NCBI RefSeq assembly: GCF_009909235.1
Contig: NZ_JAAAPO010000002.1
Location: 310,001-374,000 of the forward strand
Direction of reading: 5' to 3'
DNA length: 64,000 nucleotides
Origin: Novosphingobium ovatum
Lineage (GTDB): Bacteria; Pseudomonadota; Alphaproteobacteria; Sphingomonadales; Sphingomonadaceae
A program made the position numbers and the translations under genes. Shown piece after piece: positions 51,234-60,093 of this stretch. Every line of letters starts with the position of its first letter. The stretch's first letter is position 1. The notes under the pieces were generated by a model that saw only the letters and a program-made list of their open reading frames with translations, was not told the DNA's origin and did no database searches.

Positions 51234-53144
51234 ATGTGTGGTTTTGCCGGTATCTTCCATCTGACCAGCCCAAAGCCGGTTGACCCCGCGCGGGTCGAGC
51301 GCATGTGCGATGCCATCGCGCACCGCGGCCCGGACGGCTTTGGCGTGTGGACGGCGCCGGGGGTGGGGATGGGGCATCGCCGCCTCTCGATCATCGACAT
51401 CGCCGGATCGCCCCAGCCGATGGCCAGCACCGACGGCCGCGCCATGTTGCTGTTCAACGGCGAGATCTACAACTACCGCGAATTGCGCGCTGAACTGGCG
51501 GCGCAGGGCGCGGTGTTCCACACCGATGGCGATTCCGAAGTCATCATCGCCGCCTATCAACGCTGGGGCGCCGATTGCGTCAGCCGGTTGGCGGGGATGT
51601 TCACCTTTGCCATCTATGATCTGGACCGGCGCGAGATGCTGATCGTGCGCGACCGGCTGGGGGTGAAACCGCTGTTTTACGCCAGCCTGCCCGATGGCAG
51701 CCTGATCTTTGGCTCGGAACTGAAGGCGCTGACCGCGCATCCCGGCCTGCGCCGCGAGATCGACCCGTTGGCGGTGGAGGACTATCTGGCCTGGGGCTAT
51801 GTCCCCGATCACCGCTGCATCCTGAACGGGGTGCAGAAATTGCCCGCCGGTCACCTGCTGGTGCTGCGCCATGGTGAGCCCGCCCCCGCGCCGCGCCAGT
51901 GGTGGGATGTCAGTTTTGCCGACCGGCGCAAGGGAAGCGCCGCCGACCACAGCGCCGAATTGATCCATCTGATGCGCGATGCCGTCACCAGCCGGATGGT
52001 GGCCGATGTGCCATTGGGCGCGTTTCTGTCAGGCGGCGTGGACAGTTCCAGCGTCGTCGCCCTGATGGCCGAGGCTAGCGCCAACCCGGTGCGCACCTGC
52101 TCGATCGGCTTTGACGTCAAGGCCTTGGACGAAAGCGCCTATGCCGAGCGGATCGCGCGGCAATTTGGCACCAACCACGTCAACCGCACCGTCAGCCCCG
52201 ACGATTTCGAGGCGGTGGACCATCTGGCGTGGATGTTTGACGAACCCTTTGCCGATGCCAGCGCATTGCCGACATGGCGGGTGTGCCAATTGGCGCGCGA
52301 ATCGGTGACGGTGGCGCTGTCGGGGGACGGCGCGGATGAGGCCTTTGCCGGATACCGCCGCCATGTGTTCCAGCACCGCGAGGACCGGGTGCGTTCACTG
52401 ATTCCCGACGCCATCCGGGGGCCGCTGTTCGGCACGCTGGGGCGGCTGTACCCCAAGGCCGATTGGGCGCCGCGCCCGTTGCGGGCCAAAACCACGCTGC
52501 TCTCCTTGGCGGGCAGCAGCATGGACGCCTATGCCAGCGCGATCTCGGTGACGGGGCCATTGGCGCGGGCGGGGCTCTATTCGCCTGAATATCTGCGCCT
52601 GCGGGGTGATTACCGGGCGGAACAGCCGTTTATCGACTGCATGGCCAATGCGCCGGCGCGATCCGGGCTGGACCGGGCGCAATATGCCGATCTGAAATTC
52701 TGGCTGCCCGGCGACATCCTGACCAAGGTGGACCGCGCCAGCATGGCCGTCAGCCTTGAGGCGCGCGAGCCTTTGCTGGACCACCGGCTGATCGAATTTG
52801 CCGCCACCCTGCCAGAGGGTGAACGTATCCATGGCACGCAGGGCAAATGGCTGCTCAAGGACACGATGCGGCGCTATTTGCCGGACGACATCCTGTTCCG
52901 CCCGAAACAGGGCTTTGTCACCCCCATCGCGCAATGGTTTCGTGGGCCTTTGGCGGGCGCGGCGCGTGCGATCGCTGCTGACACGCGCAATGGCGGCGGG
53001 GCGCTGGCGCGTACCGGCTGGTTTGATGCCGCCCGCCTGTCCGCCATCGCCGAGGCGCATATTGCCGGGACGTCGGACTATTCGCGGCTGTTGTGGCAAT
53101 TGTTGATGCTGGACCGGTCGCTGGGCCGTCTGGGACTGGCCTGA
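51234..53144 (+). CDS. Asparagine synthase-like amidotransferase, XrtA/PEP-CTERM system
   Basis: Glutamine-dependent amidotransferase of 636 residues. The N-terminal class II glutaminase has the nucleophile Cys2 ('MCGFAGIF'), 'AHRGPDGFGVW', 'LFNGEIYNYRELR' and 'DGDSEVIIAAY'. The synthetase domain has the PPi loop 'FLSGGVDSSSVVALMA' and 'ALSGDGADEAFAGYRRH'. In exosortase loci this family amidates a polymer component rather than free aspartate. It begins two bases after the xrtA stop and is the last gene of the operon, followed by a strong terminator. Confidence 0.9.
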   Translation: MCGFAGIFHLTSPKPVDPARVERMCDAIAHRGPDGFGVWTAPGVGMGHRRLSIIDIAGSPQPMASTDGRAMLLFNGEIYNYRELRAELAAQGAVFHTDGDSEVIIAAYQRWGADCVSRLAGMFTFAIYDLDRREMLIVRDRLGVKPLFYASLPDGSLIFGSELKALTAHPGLRREIDPLAVEDYLAWGYVPDHRCILNGVQKLPAGHLLVLRHGEPAPAPRQWWDVSFADRRKGSAADHSAELIHLMRDAVTSRMVADVPLGAFLSGGVDSSSVVALMAEASANPVRTCSIGFDVKALDESAYAERIARQFGTNHVNRTVSPDDFEAVDHLAWMFDEPFADASALPTWRVCQLARESVTVALSGDGADEAFAGYRRHVFQHREDRVRSLIPDAIRGPLFGTLGRLYPKADWAPRPLRAKTTLLSLAGSSMDAYASAISVTGPLARAGLYSPEYLRLRGDYRAEQPFIDCMANAPARSGLDRAQYADLKFWLPGDILTKVDRASMAVSLEAREPLLDHRLIEFAATLPEGERIHGTQGKWLLKDTMRRYLPDDILFRPKQGFVTPIAQWFRGPLAGAARAIAADTRNGGGALARTGWFDAARLSAIAEAHIAGTSDYSRLLWQLLMLDRSLGRLGLA

Positions 53145-53158
53145 TCCGTATTTTTTCG

Positions 53159-53194
53159 AGTCGGCCTGCCCTGTGTGGGTAAAGGCCGACTTTT
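53159..53194 (+). terminator. Rho-independent terminator of the EPS/XrtA operon
   Basis: AGTCGGCCT at 53159-53167 pairs perfectly with AGGCCGACT at 53183-53191 and runs into TTTT. Confidence 0.8.
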
Positions 53195-53524
53195 GCCTGC
53201 GTCCCGTCCAAAAAATACCCTTTTGCCTCCGATTTGGTGGTGTTCCCCCGCTTGGGGGTAGACACCTATGCGCGCCGCATAAGGACATTGCCGAAAATTA
53301 ACCGAGGCGATTTTCTGCAAATCGCCCAGGCGCAAATCGGCGAAAAACTCCTTTTCCTTTGAAAATCAATAGGAAATCCGTGCGCCAAAGTGAAACAGGG
53401 CATGGTTAACATACGTAAAATTTCTCTTTGCCAGCGGCCCCGCAAATTGCTTTAAATTCAATGAAATTCGCGAGGGACAGGCTGTGGGGGCGCTGCTTCG
53501 CGGGTGCGACTTGGAGGGTCGTAT
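53195..53524 (+). other. Intergenic leader of the RpfF-like gene
   Basis: 330 bases with no gene, relatively AT-rich towards the end. It should contain the promoter for the gene at 53525; no well-matched promoter hexamers or palindromes were found. Confidence 0.5.
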
Positions 53525-54487
53525 ATGGATCGTTTGGCTGCTGGTTCTACCCAGCAAGACGTAAGTGGTTCCATGGGCGAGGGGTTGGCTTTGCCGCTCC
53601 CCGTGCAGGAAGAGGCATGGCTGGACAGTTCGGCGCGGCGGTTGGCCGTTCCGGAACGTCTGCTCAATCTGGCCGAGCTGGATGTGTTGTATGATGACGC
53701 CGCGCGCGCCATCTGGACCTTTATGCGGCCCTATGGCCGTCCCAGCTTTACCCCGCCGATGCTGGGCGATTTCGAACTGTGGCAGGACCTGATCGGCCGC
53801 CATTTCGGCCCTGGCCGCCTGCCGCTGGATTACCTGATCCTGGGCAGCCGCAGCCCCGGCGTGTTCTGCTTTGGCGGCGATCTGGACCTGTTCCAAAAGC
53901 TGATCCGGGCGGGCGACCGCAATTCGCTGGCCCATTATGGTTATCGCTGTGTCGAGATCCTGCATCGCAATATGCTGGCGATGGACCTGCCGATGCTGAC
54001 CATCGGTCTGGTGCAGGGGCAGGCACTGGGCGGCGGCTTTGAGGCGCTGCTTTCGTTTGACGTGATCATCGCCGAACGCGGATCGACCTTTGGCCTGCCC
54101 GAGGTGATGTTTGGCCTGTTCCCGGGCATGGGGGCGCACGCCATCCTCTCGCGCAAGTTGGGCACGGCGATGGCGGATCGCATCATCCTGAGCCAGAAGA
54201 CCTATACCGCCGAGGAAATGTACGAAATGGGCATCGTCGCCCATCTGGCCGAGCCGGGCGAGGGCGTGGCCGCCGTGCGTGACTTCATCGCCAAATCGGC
54301 CCGCCGCCACAGCGGCATGGTCGCGGCGAAAAAGGCGATGCGGGTGGCTGCCCCGCTGGAAGTCGACGAATTGCGCCGCATCGTCGACATCTGGGCCGAC
54401 GCCGCGCTGCAATTGAGCGAAAGCGACCTGCGGTTGATGACCCGTCTGGCCGGGGCGCAGGCCCGCAACCACGGCAAGGCGGCCTGA
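53525..54487 (+). CDS. rpfF: DSF-synthase-like crotonase (RpfF homologue)
   Basis: Crotonase-fold protein of 320 residues resembling RpfF, which makes cis-2-unsaturated fatty-acid signals (DSF family) from acyl-ACP by dehydratase and thioesterase steps. The diagnostic stretch 'SPGVFCFGGDLDLFQKLIRAGDR' (residues ~110-132) and 'GLVQGQALGGGFEALLSFDVIIAER' (~161-185) match RpfF closely. Glu173 and Glu193, twenty residues apart, align with the catalytic Glu141 and Glu161 of Xanthomonas RpfF. It has about 30 extra N-terminal residues. GGAGG lies seven bases before ATG 53525. No rpfC/rpfG sensor genes are adjacent. Confidence 0.8.
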   Translation: MDRLAAGSTQQDVSGSMGEGLALPLPVQEEAWLDSSARRLAVPERLLNLAELDVLYDDAARAIWTFMRPYGRPSFTPPMLGDFELWQDLIGRHFGPGRLPLDYLILGSRSPGVFCFGGDLDLFQKLIRAGDRNSLAHYGYRCVEILHRNMLAMDLPMLTIGLVQGQALGGGFEALLSFDVIIAERGSTFGLPEVMFGLFPGMGAHAILSRKLGTAMADRIILSQKTYTAEEMYEMGIVAHLAEPGEGVAAVRDFIAKSARRHSGMVAAKKAMRVAAPLEVDELRRIVDIWADAALQLSESDLRLMTRLAGAQARNHGKAA

Positions 54488-54538
54488 TTTTCGCTAATGG
54501 CGGGGCTGCCTGATCGCGGCCCCGCCTGGGCGGGTGGT

Positions 54539-54859
54539 TCAGATCGGCTCGATCCGCACCGCCGTGCCATAGGCGACGACTTCGTTCATCATCTGACCGA
54601 TCGCGCCCGAATCAAACCGCATCATGATGACCGCATTGGCCCCCATCGCCGCCGCATTGGTGGTCAGGCGGGCCATCGCGTGTTGGCGCGTTTCCTCGAC
54701 CAGCACCGACAATTCCTTGATCTCGCCGCCGAAAATGGTGCGCAGACTGGCCATGAAATTGCCCGCCAGCCCGCGTGAGCGCACCACCACGCCAAACACC
54801 TGACCCAGATGGGCGGTGATGCGGTGGCCCGCGATATTTTCCGAAGTCACGACCAGCAT
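54539..54859 (-). CDS. YbjQ/UPF0145-family protein
   Basis: A 106-residue protein of the YbjQ family, thought to form pentameric, possibly metal-binding assemblies; the function is not established. Family motifs are 'MLVVTSENIAGHRITAHLGQVFGVVVRSRG' at the start, 'ARLTTNAAAMGANAVIMMRFDSG' and the closing 'VVAYGTAVRIEP'. ATG 54859 matches the family start; an upstream TTG at 54883 is unlikely. It is convergent with the RpfF-like gene and lies 47 bases after the zapE stop on the same strand. Confidence 0.85.
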   Translation of the reverse strand: MLVVTSENIAGHRITAHLGQVFGVVVRSRGLAGNFMASLRTIFGGEIKELSVLVEETRQHAMARLTTNAAAMGANAVIMMRFDSGAIGQMMNEVVAYGTAVRIEPI

Positions 54860-54906
54860 GCCCTTGAACCCCCATGTTGCCAATGGGGGCAGGCTATCAC
54901 GCCGGT

Positions 54907-56031
54907 TCAGTCCTCACCATGGCCCAGCGCCATGTAATCCTGCGACTGCATTTCGGTCAGGCGGCTGATGGTGCGGTCAAATTCAAACCGGCCATCGCCC
55001 GCCTCATACAGGTCATCGGCGCTGGCGTCGGCCGTCACGAACAGCTTGACCTTGTGTTCGTACAGCGCGTCGATCAGCGTGACGAAACGGGCCGCCTCAT
55101 TGCGGTTTTCCGGCCCCATGCGCGGGATGCCCACCAGAATAATGGTATGATAGGTCTGGGCAATCGCCAGATAATCCGATGCGCCGCGGGCCTGTTCGCA
55201 CAGCTTCTTGAAACTGAACACCGCCACGCCCTTGAGCGTTTTGGGCACATGCAACAGCCGCCCGCCGCCCACGTCCAGATCGGCGCTGGGCACATGGGCC
55301 GCGTCCTCGGGCGGATAGTCGGTCAGGCGAAAGAACACCTCGCGCACACGGGCGGTGGCCGCGTCCCCCAAAGGCGTGTGCCAACTGTCGATCCCGCCCA
55401 GACGTTGCAGCCGGTAATCGACCGGGCCATTCAGCGTCAGAACATCGAGTTCACTTTCAATCAGGGCGATAAATGGCAGAAAATGCTCACGATTAAGCCC
55501 GTCCTTGTACAGTTCGGACGGCGCCCGGTTGGAGGTGGTGACGATCGTCACGCCGCAATCGCGGATCAGCGCGGTGAACAGGCGGCTCATGATCATCGCA
55601 TCGGCTGAATTGTTCACCACCATCTCGTCAAAGGCCAGCACGCGCAGGCCATTGGCAATGCGCGCGGCCACCTGCGGGATGGGATCGCCGCTTTCGGTGG
55701 CGCGCACCTCGCGCAGGATGCGGTGGACCTCCAGCATGAAGGCATGGAAATGGACGCGGCGCTTTTCGGTGATGGTCAGGCTGTCGTGGAACAGGTCCAT
55801 CAGCATCGATTTGCCACGGCCCACGCCGCCCCACATATAGACGCCGCGCGCGCGCGGTGGCGCCTTGCCAAACAGGCGGCCCAGCAGGCCGGTGCCCCCG
55901 GTGGGCGCCTGCAACTGCGCCTGCAATTGCGACAGGCGGGCGGCGGCGGCGGCCTGTTCGGCATCGCTACGCAATTCCCCCGCTTCGTTCAGCGCGTGAT
56001 AGCGGGCAAGTACGGAGGCGGTATCGGTCAT
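54907..56031 (-). CDS. zapE: Cell division ATPase ZapE (AFG1-like)
   Basis: AAA-type ATPase of 374 residues linked to Z-ring function (ZapE) and related to mitochondrial AFG1. Walker A is 'MWGGVGRGKSMLMDLF' near residue 68; Walker B is 'RVLAFDEMVVNN'; 'TIVTTSNRAPSELYKDGLNREHFLPFI' covers the sensor and arginine-finger region (residues ~165-190). 'HTIILVGIPRMGPENRNEAARFVTLID' (~290-316) is a further conserved block. The start ATG 56031 fits family length; the in-frame extension upstream is Cys/Arg-rich and not conserved. Confidence 0.9.
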   Translation of the reverse strand: MTDTASVLARYHALNEAGELRSDAEQAAAAARLSQLQAQLQAPTGGTGLLGRLFGKAPPRARGVYMWGGVGRGKSMLMDLFHDSLTITEKRRVHFHAFMLEVHRILREVRATESGDPIPQVAARIANGLRVLAFDEMVVNNSADAMIMSRLFTALIRDCGVTIVTTSNRAPSELYKDGLNREHFLPFIALIESELDVLTLNGPVDYRLQRLGGIDSWHTPLGDAATARVREVFFRLTDYPPEDAAHVPSADLDVGGGRLLHVPKTLKGVAVFSFKKLCEQARGASDYLAIAQTYHTIILVGIPRMGPENRNEAARFVTLIDALYEHKVKLFVTADASADDLYEAGDGRFEFDRTISRLTEMQSQDYMALGHGED

Positions 56032-56209
56032 GGCATCGGATCCGAAAGGGCAGGGGCCAAAAAGGTGGCAGGGCGGGAGGGACGCGCAGCCCCTACCGCG
56101 CTTTGCTGCATCGCGGCAAGTGGCGTTTCGGGCAGGGGTAGCGCGCAGCGCGCCCCAGGCCACACAACGCGCGTCTTGCGGCCTCCATATTGTAGTCATT
56201 TATAACAAA

Positions 56210-56232
56210 ACCGGGGGCGCATGGCCCCCGGT
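56210..56232 (-). terminator. Rho-independent terminator of the small secreted protein gene
   Basis: ACCGGGGGC and GCCCCCGGT around a five-base loop. On the minus strand it is followed by TTTTGTTATAAA, giving a good U-rich tail about 30 bases after the stop at 56264. Confidence 0.8.
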
Positions 56233-56263
56233 CTGTTGTCGCATGGGCAATGTGGCGCCGCGA

Positions 56264-56692
56264 TCAGTTGTCGCAGGTAAGACGCACCACCCGGTCGCCA
56301 TCACGATCGACCGAGGTGTTCATTTTCATGGTGGTATAGGTCGCCCCGCGCCACGTCACTTCCGGCCCGCCACCTTCCCAGCGCAGCGTGCGGCGGTCGT
56401 CGGTGGTTTCGGCATACATGTACAGGTCGTGGTCATCCATCTGCGTCAACTTCTCGCCGTCCGAGTTGTTGACATAACTGCCTTCGCCCGGTTCGTACTG
56501 GTACCAGGCATGCGGGTGCCAGTTGCGCCACCCATCAGCATGATGGACCAGTACCTGCAACGGGCGGTTGCAGGCGTTCTTGATATAGATCTTGCGTCGC
56601 GGCGCTGCATCGGCCGCCGTTGCCGCAAACAGGCTGGCGCCGATGCCGATCAGGCAGGCGGTCAGCGTGGCCTTAGCGAATTTTTGTGCCAT
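56264..56692 (-). CDS. Small exported protein of unknown function
   Basis: A 142-residue protein with a clear signal peptide ('LTACLIGIGASLFAATAADAA'). The mature part is beta-rich with 'IYIKNACNRPLQVLVHHADG', 'WYQYEPGEGSYV' and 'DLYMYAETTDD', resembling DUF1036-like small periplasmic proteins in layout, though I cannot confirm the family. Two Cys (in 'NACNRP' and 'RLTCDN') may form a disulfide. GGAGGG lies upstream of ATG 56692. It is monocistronic with its own terminator. Confidence 0.7.
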   Translation of the reverse strand: MAQKFAKATLTACLIGIGASLFAATAADAAPRRKIYIKNACNRPLQVLVHHADGWRNWHPHAWYQYEPGEGSYVNNSDGEKLTQMDDHDLYMYAETTDDRRTLRWEGGGPEVTWRGATYTTMKMNTSVDRDGDRVVRLTCDN

Positions 56693-57149
56693 GGTTCCCT
56701 CCAGTTCACATCAGACCAGCGGCGCGGCGCTGCTCGATACGATGGGTATAAGGCTACGGAATTTGCGCGAAGCTGAACAGATCTAAAAAGCGCTATTCTG
56801 ATTGCACAAAAGGATGCTGTGTGCCTGACTAGTTCTGTATTTCTACGGTTTCGGGTGTAAATTGCAAGAATTTCGGACGTTTCCGCGTTCGCGCTATTCA
56901 ACTGCCGGTGATTGGTGGATAACGTATTTCTCCACAATGCGGTCAGGGCGGCGGGGCATCCCGCAGCAGCGCATGTGGCACAGGTTGGGCGGGGCTAACG
57001 CAAGAACGCCGCATGACCATGATGCCATTCCCCGTTCCAGTACACCGTTGCCCGCCCAGTGGCGCTTTGGTTTTCTATGGCAAAGGTATAATGCGACCGC
57101 CTGGCTGTCCAGATTGCGCGCTTGCGGCACGAAATGGCGGGCTGTGAGC
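56693..57149. other. Intergenic region, no gene seen
   Basis: About 450 bases between the small secreted protein gene and the sdhB terminator. The open frames present (for example 56862-57188) lack ribosome-binding sites and conserved features. It should hold the leftward promoter for 56692. Confidence 0.5.
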
Positions 57150-57152
57150 AAC

Positions 57153-57186
57153 AAAAAAACCGGCCAGCGCACAGCCGACCGGTTTT
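57153..57186 (-). terminator. Rho-independent terminator of sdhB
   Basis: AAAACCGG and CCGGTTTT with a 15-base loop; on the minus strand the stem runs into seven consecutive T. It starts 20 bases after the sdhB stop. Confidence 0.85.
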
Positions 57187-57205
57187 AATGGAAAAACGAC
57201 AGTAA

Positions 57206-57988
57206 TCAGATCGCGCGTTCGGCCTGCATCTTCTTGATTTCGGCAATCGCGCGCGCCGGCGACAGGCCCTTGGGGCAGACGTTGGCGCAGTTCATGATCG
57301 TGTGGCAGCGGTACAGGCGGAAGGGATCTTCCAGCTCGTCCAGACGCTCACCAGTCATTTCGTCGCGGCTGTCCGCCAGCCAGCGATAGGCCTGCAACAG
57401 GATCGCCGGGCCCAGGAACTTGTCCGAGTTCCACCAGTACGACGGGCACGAGGTCGAGCAGCAGGCGCACAGGATGCACTCATACAGGCCGTCCAGCTTC
57501 TCGCGCTGTTCGGGCGACTGCAGGCGTTCCTTGCCCGAAGGCGTGGTCGACACGGTTTGCAGCCAAGGGCGGATGCTGGCGTATTGCGCATAAAAGTGCG
57601 TGAAATCAGGGACCAGATCCTTGATCACTTCCATATGCGGCAGCGGGGTGATGCGGATATCGCCCGACAGATCCTCGATCGCGGTGGTGCAGGCCAGACC
57701 GTTGCGGCCGTTCATGTTCATCGCGCAGGAACCGCAGATGCCCTCGCGGCACGAACGACGGAAGGTCAGGGTGCTGTCCTTCTCGTTCTTCATCACCAGC
57801 AGCGCGTCCAGAACCATCGGGCCGCAATTGTCCAGATCGATCTCGAACGTGTCATAGCGGGGGTTTTCGCCGCTGTCGGGGTCATAGCGATAGACGGTGA
57901 ACTTCTTCACCCGCGTGGCGCCCTCGGCCTTGTGGACCTTGCCAGCCTTGCTGATCTTGCTGTTGGCGGGGAGAGAAAAGGTGGCCAT
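57206..57988 (-). CDS. sdhB: Succinate dehydrogenase iron-sulfur subunit
   Basis: Electron-transfer subunit of complex II, 260 residues, attached to the inner-membrane cytoplasmic face. The [2Fe-2S] cysteines are in '[16 protein letters not shown]' plus 'GLACTT'; the [4Fe-4S] and [3Fe-4S] ligands are in '[18 protein letters not shown]' and '[18 protein letters not shown]'. Length and motif spacing are typical of alphaproteobacteria. ATG 57988 (MATFSLP) has GGAAAG upstream. No sdhA, sdhC or sdhD is adjacent; the next gene upstream is a carotenoid-oxygenase-family gene, so sdhB appears to be transcribed alone. Confidence 0.95.
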   Translation of the reverse strand: MATFSLPANSKISKAGKVHKAEGATRVKKFTVYRYDPDSGENPRYDTFEIDLDNCGPMVLDALLVMKNEKDSTLTFRRSCREGICGSCAMNMNGRNGLACTTAIEDLSGDIRITPLPHMEVIKDLVPDFTHFYAQYASIRPWLQTVSTTPSGKERLQSPEQREKLDGLYECILCACCSTSCPSYWWNSDKFLGPAILLQAYRWLADSRDEMTGERLDELEDPFRLYRCHTIMNCANVCPKGLSPARAIAEIKKMQAERAI

Positions 57989-58218
57989 ATCCGCTAACTT
58001 TCCGTGCTGTTTGCCCATGGGCTTTGGCGGCGAACCGGGGGCACAGGGCGTCCCGATTCAGCGCGCTGGTATCGCCCGCGTTGCTGCCCTCATACCGCCC
58101 ATTTTCGCAGGGGCAAGACCCATGTTGCGATGCCGCAGGGTTTGCGCGCCCGCCCTGCGGCCAATCGGCATCAAAACCGGGCCGGTGCGGCATGGTGGCC
58201 ACAGGCCTAAACCACCGG
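57989..58218 (-). other. Upstream region of sdhB, no gene seen
   Basis: 230 bases between the sdhB start and the hairpin at 58219, GC-rich and without a credible coding frame. It must contain the sdhB promoter, which I could not pinpoint. Confidence 0.45.
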
Positions 58219-58253
58219 AAAAGCGCCCAAACCCATGGGGGCGGGGCGCTTTT
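58219..58253. terminator. Hairpin with T/A-flanked stem downstream of lignostilbene dioxygenase
   Basis: AAAAGCGCCC at 58219-58228 pairs perfectly with GGGCGCTTTT at 58244-58253. The A and T ends give a short U tract in either direction. Confidence 0.6.
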
Positions 58254-58303
58254 GTGCCGAAAAATCCGGGGCCGGGCCGCGCAGGCCGCGCCCCGGCCGT
58301 GCT

Positions 58304-58325
58304 GCCCTGTCCTTTGGGACAGGGC
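58304..58325 (-). terminator. Proximal hairpin after lignostilbene dioxygenase
   Basis: GCCCTGTCC and GGACAGGGC with a TTTG loop, nine bases beyond the stop codon at 58334. It has no U tract, so termination may depend on the second hairpin at 58219. Confidence 0.45.
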
Positions 58326-58333
58326 GGCGGATT

Positions 58334-59821
58334 TCAGGCCGTTTCCAGTTCCTTGGAGCGGGTGGCGGCCTCCAGCTTGGCTCCCGGCACCCAATTGCCA
58401 TGCAGCCCCTGACGCAGGCGGATCGGCAGCTTGATGCGGCAGATCGGCCCCTTGGTCACGTCCAGCGCGTCAAACAGGCACAGGTCGGAATAGTTGGTGA
58501 TGTGGTTGTCGACCAGCGCGATCAGCCAGCCATCGCCCTCGGCGGCATCGGCGCTGCGCGGGATGAAGGCGGGTTCCTGAAAGGCGCTGTCGGGCCCGCA
58601 CCACCAGCTTTCCTCCTGACCCGTGGCCAGATTGTAATGCGTCAGCGAATTGATGACGCCCGCAAAGGGCCCCGCCGGACCATTGTAAGGCTTGGAAAAA
58701 TCATAGGTGATCTGCCAGCCATGGCTATAGGCCTTGCCAGCATAGCGGTCATCGATGCGCGGGAATTCGCCCGGCGCCTGACCGATGCGGGTGATTGACT
58801 GCACCACGTCCTCGTTGCTGGCCAGATCGACGGTGACGCGCGAGAGGAACGTCACCATCTCCTTGACGTCATAAGGCGTGCCGTCACGGTTGGGGAAGAA
58901 AGGCAGCGAGCCGGTCTGCGAGACGGGCAGGTCCAGATGCACCTTGGTCCCCTCTTGCGTCGCGTTCATCACATGACAGCCGCACACCGAAGGCTCCTGA
59001 CGGAACCAGCGCATGTCGCTGCCATCGCCATCGCGGCGCATCACGCCGATATAGAACGGCAATTCGCGGTCATACCAGAAATGGGGGCGGTTCTGCTCCA
59101 GCGTTTCCCAATCCGACGAATAGGGCGAGACGTTGAAGACGGCATAGTCCTGCGTGATGCCAAAGTCGTGCAGCATGGTGTAATGCGGCACTTCGAACGA
59201 GGCCTTGCGGACGATCTTGCCTTCGGGGTCGATCTCGAAATAGGCGCATTCGCGGGTGAGGGGGCCTGCCAGGGAATAGCCAAAGCCGCAGAAATTGCCG
59301 GTGTCAGGGTCGATCTTGGGGTGGGCGGTAAAGGCGCTGATGTTCAGATCGCCGTCAAAATCGGTATAGCCCTGCGTTTCCAGCGTGTTAGGGTCCATGA
59401 TCAGGCATGGGCTGTCCTCTTTCATGGCGAACAGTTTGCCCGCGTGGACCAGCACATTGGTATTGGCGGTGCCACGGATCTGGCCCTTGACGGACTCCTC
59501 ATCGGTCAGCGGGTTGCGATAGGCGCCAAACAGCGCTTTTCCGGCCGCGTTCTCCAGCTTCCACTTGTCGGTCTGGGCATAGCGTTGCTTGAAATCCACG
59601 CGGCCGTTCTTGAAACGGAACTGGCTGACCATGCCATCGCCGTTGAAGAACTGATCGTCCGCGAATTTGGGTGCGAACTGAGGGTCGGGATGGACGCGGA
59701 AAAACGCGCCGTCCAGCGCGGCGGGGACTTCGCCCTCGATCTCCAGATCGCCGATGTCACCTTGCAGGCGAATCAGGCGCAGCACCGAGGTAAAGCCGGG
59801 GTTTTGCGGGAAATGGGCCAT
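58334..59821 (-). CDS. lsdA: Lignostilbene-alpha,beta-dioxygenase (carotenoid-oxygenase family)
   Basis: Non-haem iron dioxygenase that splits the central double bond of 4-hydroxystilbenes into two aldehydes, for example vanillin. In 495 residues the four iron-binding histidines are His167 ('AFTAHPK'), His218 ('MLHDFG'), His283 ('CGCHVMN') and His474 ('GLHGNWVPG'). Phe59, Tyr101 and Lys134 are at the positions that bind the phenolic ring in NOV1 and LsdA, which argues for a 4-hydroxystilbene substrate rather than a carotenoid. GAGAGGA precedes ATG 59821. A perfect palindrome lies just upstream. Its products feed the same aldehyde-to-protocatechuate route as ferBA. Confidence 0.9.
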   Translation of the reverse strand: MAHFPQNPGFTSVLRLIRLQGDIGDLEIEGEVPAALDGAFFRVHPDPQFAPKFADDQFFNGDGMVSQFRFKNGRVDFKQRYAQTDKWKLENAAGKALFGAYRNPLTDEESVKGQIRGTANTNVLVHAGKLFAMKEDSPCLIMDPNTLETQGYTDFDGDLNISAFTAHPKIDPDTGNFCGFGYSLAGPLTRECAYFEIDPEGKIVRKASFEVPHYTMLHDFGITQDYAVFNVSPYSSDWETLEQNRPHFWYDRELPFYIGVMRRDGDGSDMRWFRQEPSVCGCHVMNATQEGTKVHLDLPVSQTGSLPFFPNRDGTPYDVKEMVTFLSRVTVDLASNEDVVQSITRIGQAPGEFPRIDDRYAGKAYSHGWQITYDFSKPYNGPAGPFAGVINSLTHYNLATGQEESWWCGPDSAFQEPAFIPRSADAAEGDGWLIALVDNHITNYSDLCLFDALDVTKGPICRIKLPIRLRQGLHGNWVPGAKLEAATRSKELETA

Positions 59822-59839
59822 TGCGTCCTCTCCTTATCA

Positions 59840-59851
59840 TAACAATTGTTA
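59840..59851. promoter_or_regulatory. Perfect palindrome before lignostilbene dioxygenase
   Basis: TAACAATTGTTA, a 12-base perfect palindrome, 19 bases upstream of the start at 59821, placed between promoter and ribosome-binding site as expected for a repressor operator. MarR-type regulators bind similar AT-rich palindromes. Confidence 0.5.
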
Positions 59852-60093
59852 GCATTATGACGGGCTGGCACATGGGCGGCATTGATCTGAGTCAAGCGGC
59901 GAAACGGTGGAGCGGTACATGTCACAGGTAGATGCGCGACATTTTGGATCAAAGGGTGATTACTGATGGGTTATGGCGAAAATATACAAAACCTGAAAAT
60001 ATAATTCGTCAATTTGTCCTATATTTTTGCATAAAGTGGTCATTCTGTCGCGGTTGTGGTGTTATTTTATGTGGATACAAAAATCACGCAATT
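59852..60093. other. AT-rich divergent intergenic region
   Basis: About 240 bases between the divergent dioxygenase and repeat-protein genes. The stretch 59960-60060 is markedly AT-rich compared with the rest of the window. It must hold both promoters; no gene is visible. Confidence 0.5.

Noticed and set aside
56862..57188. 108-codon plus-strand frame in the gap before sdhB
   Set aside because: No ribosome-binding site, no conserved features, and it runs through the sdhB terminator.
59930..60090. AT-rich stretch considered as a mobile-element or prophage edge
   Set aside because: No transposase, integrase, terminal inverted repeats or target duplication; a promoter region explains it sufficiently.
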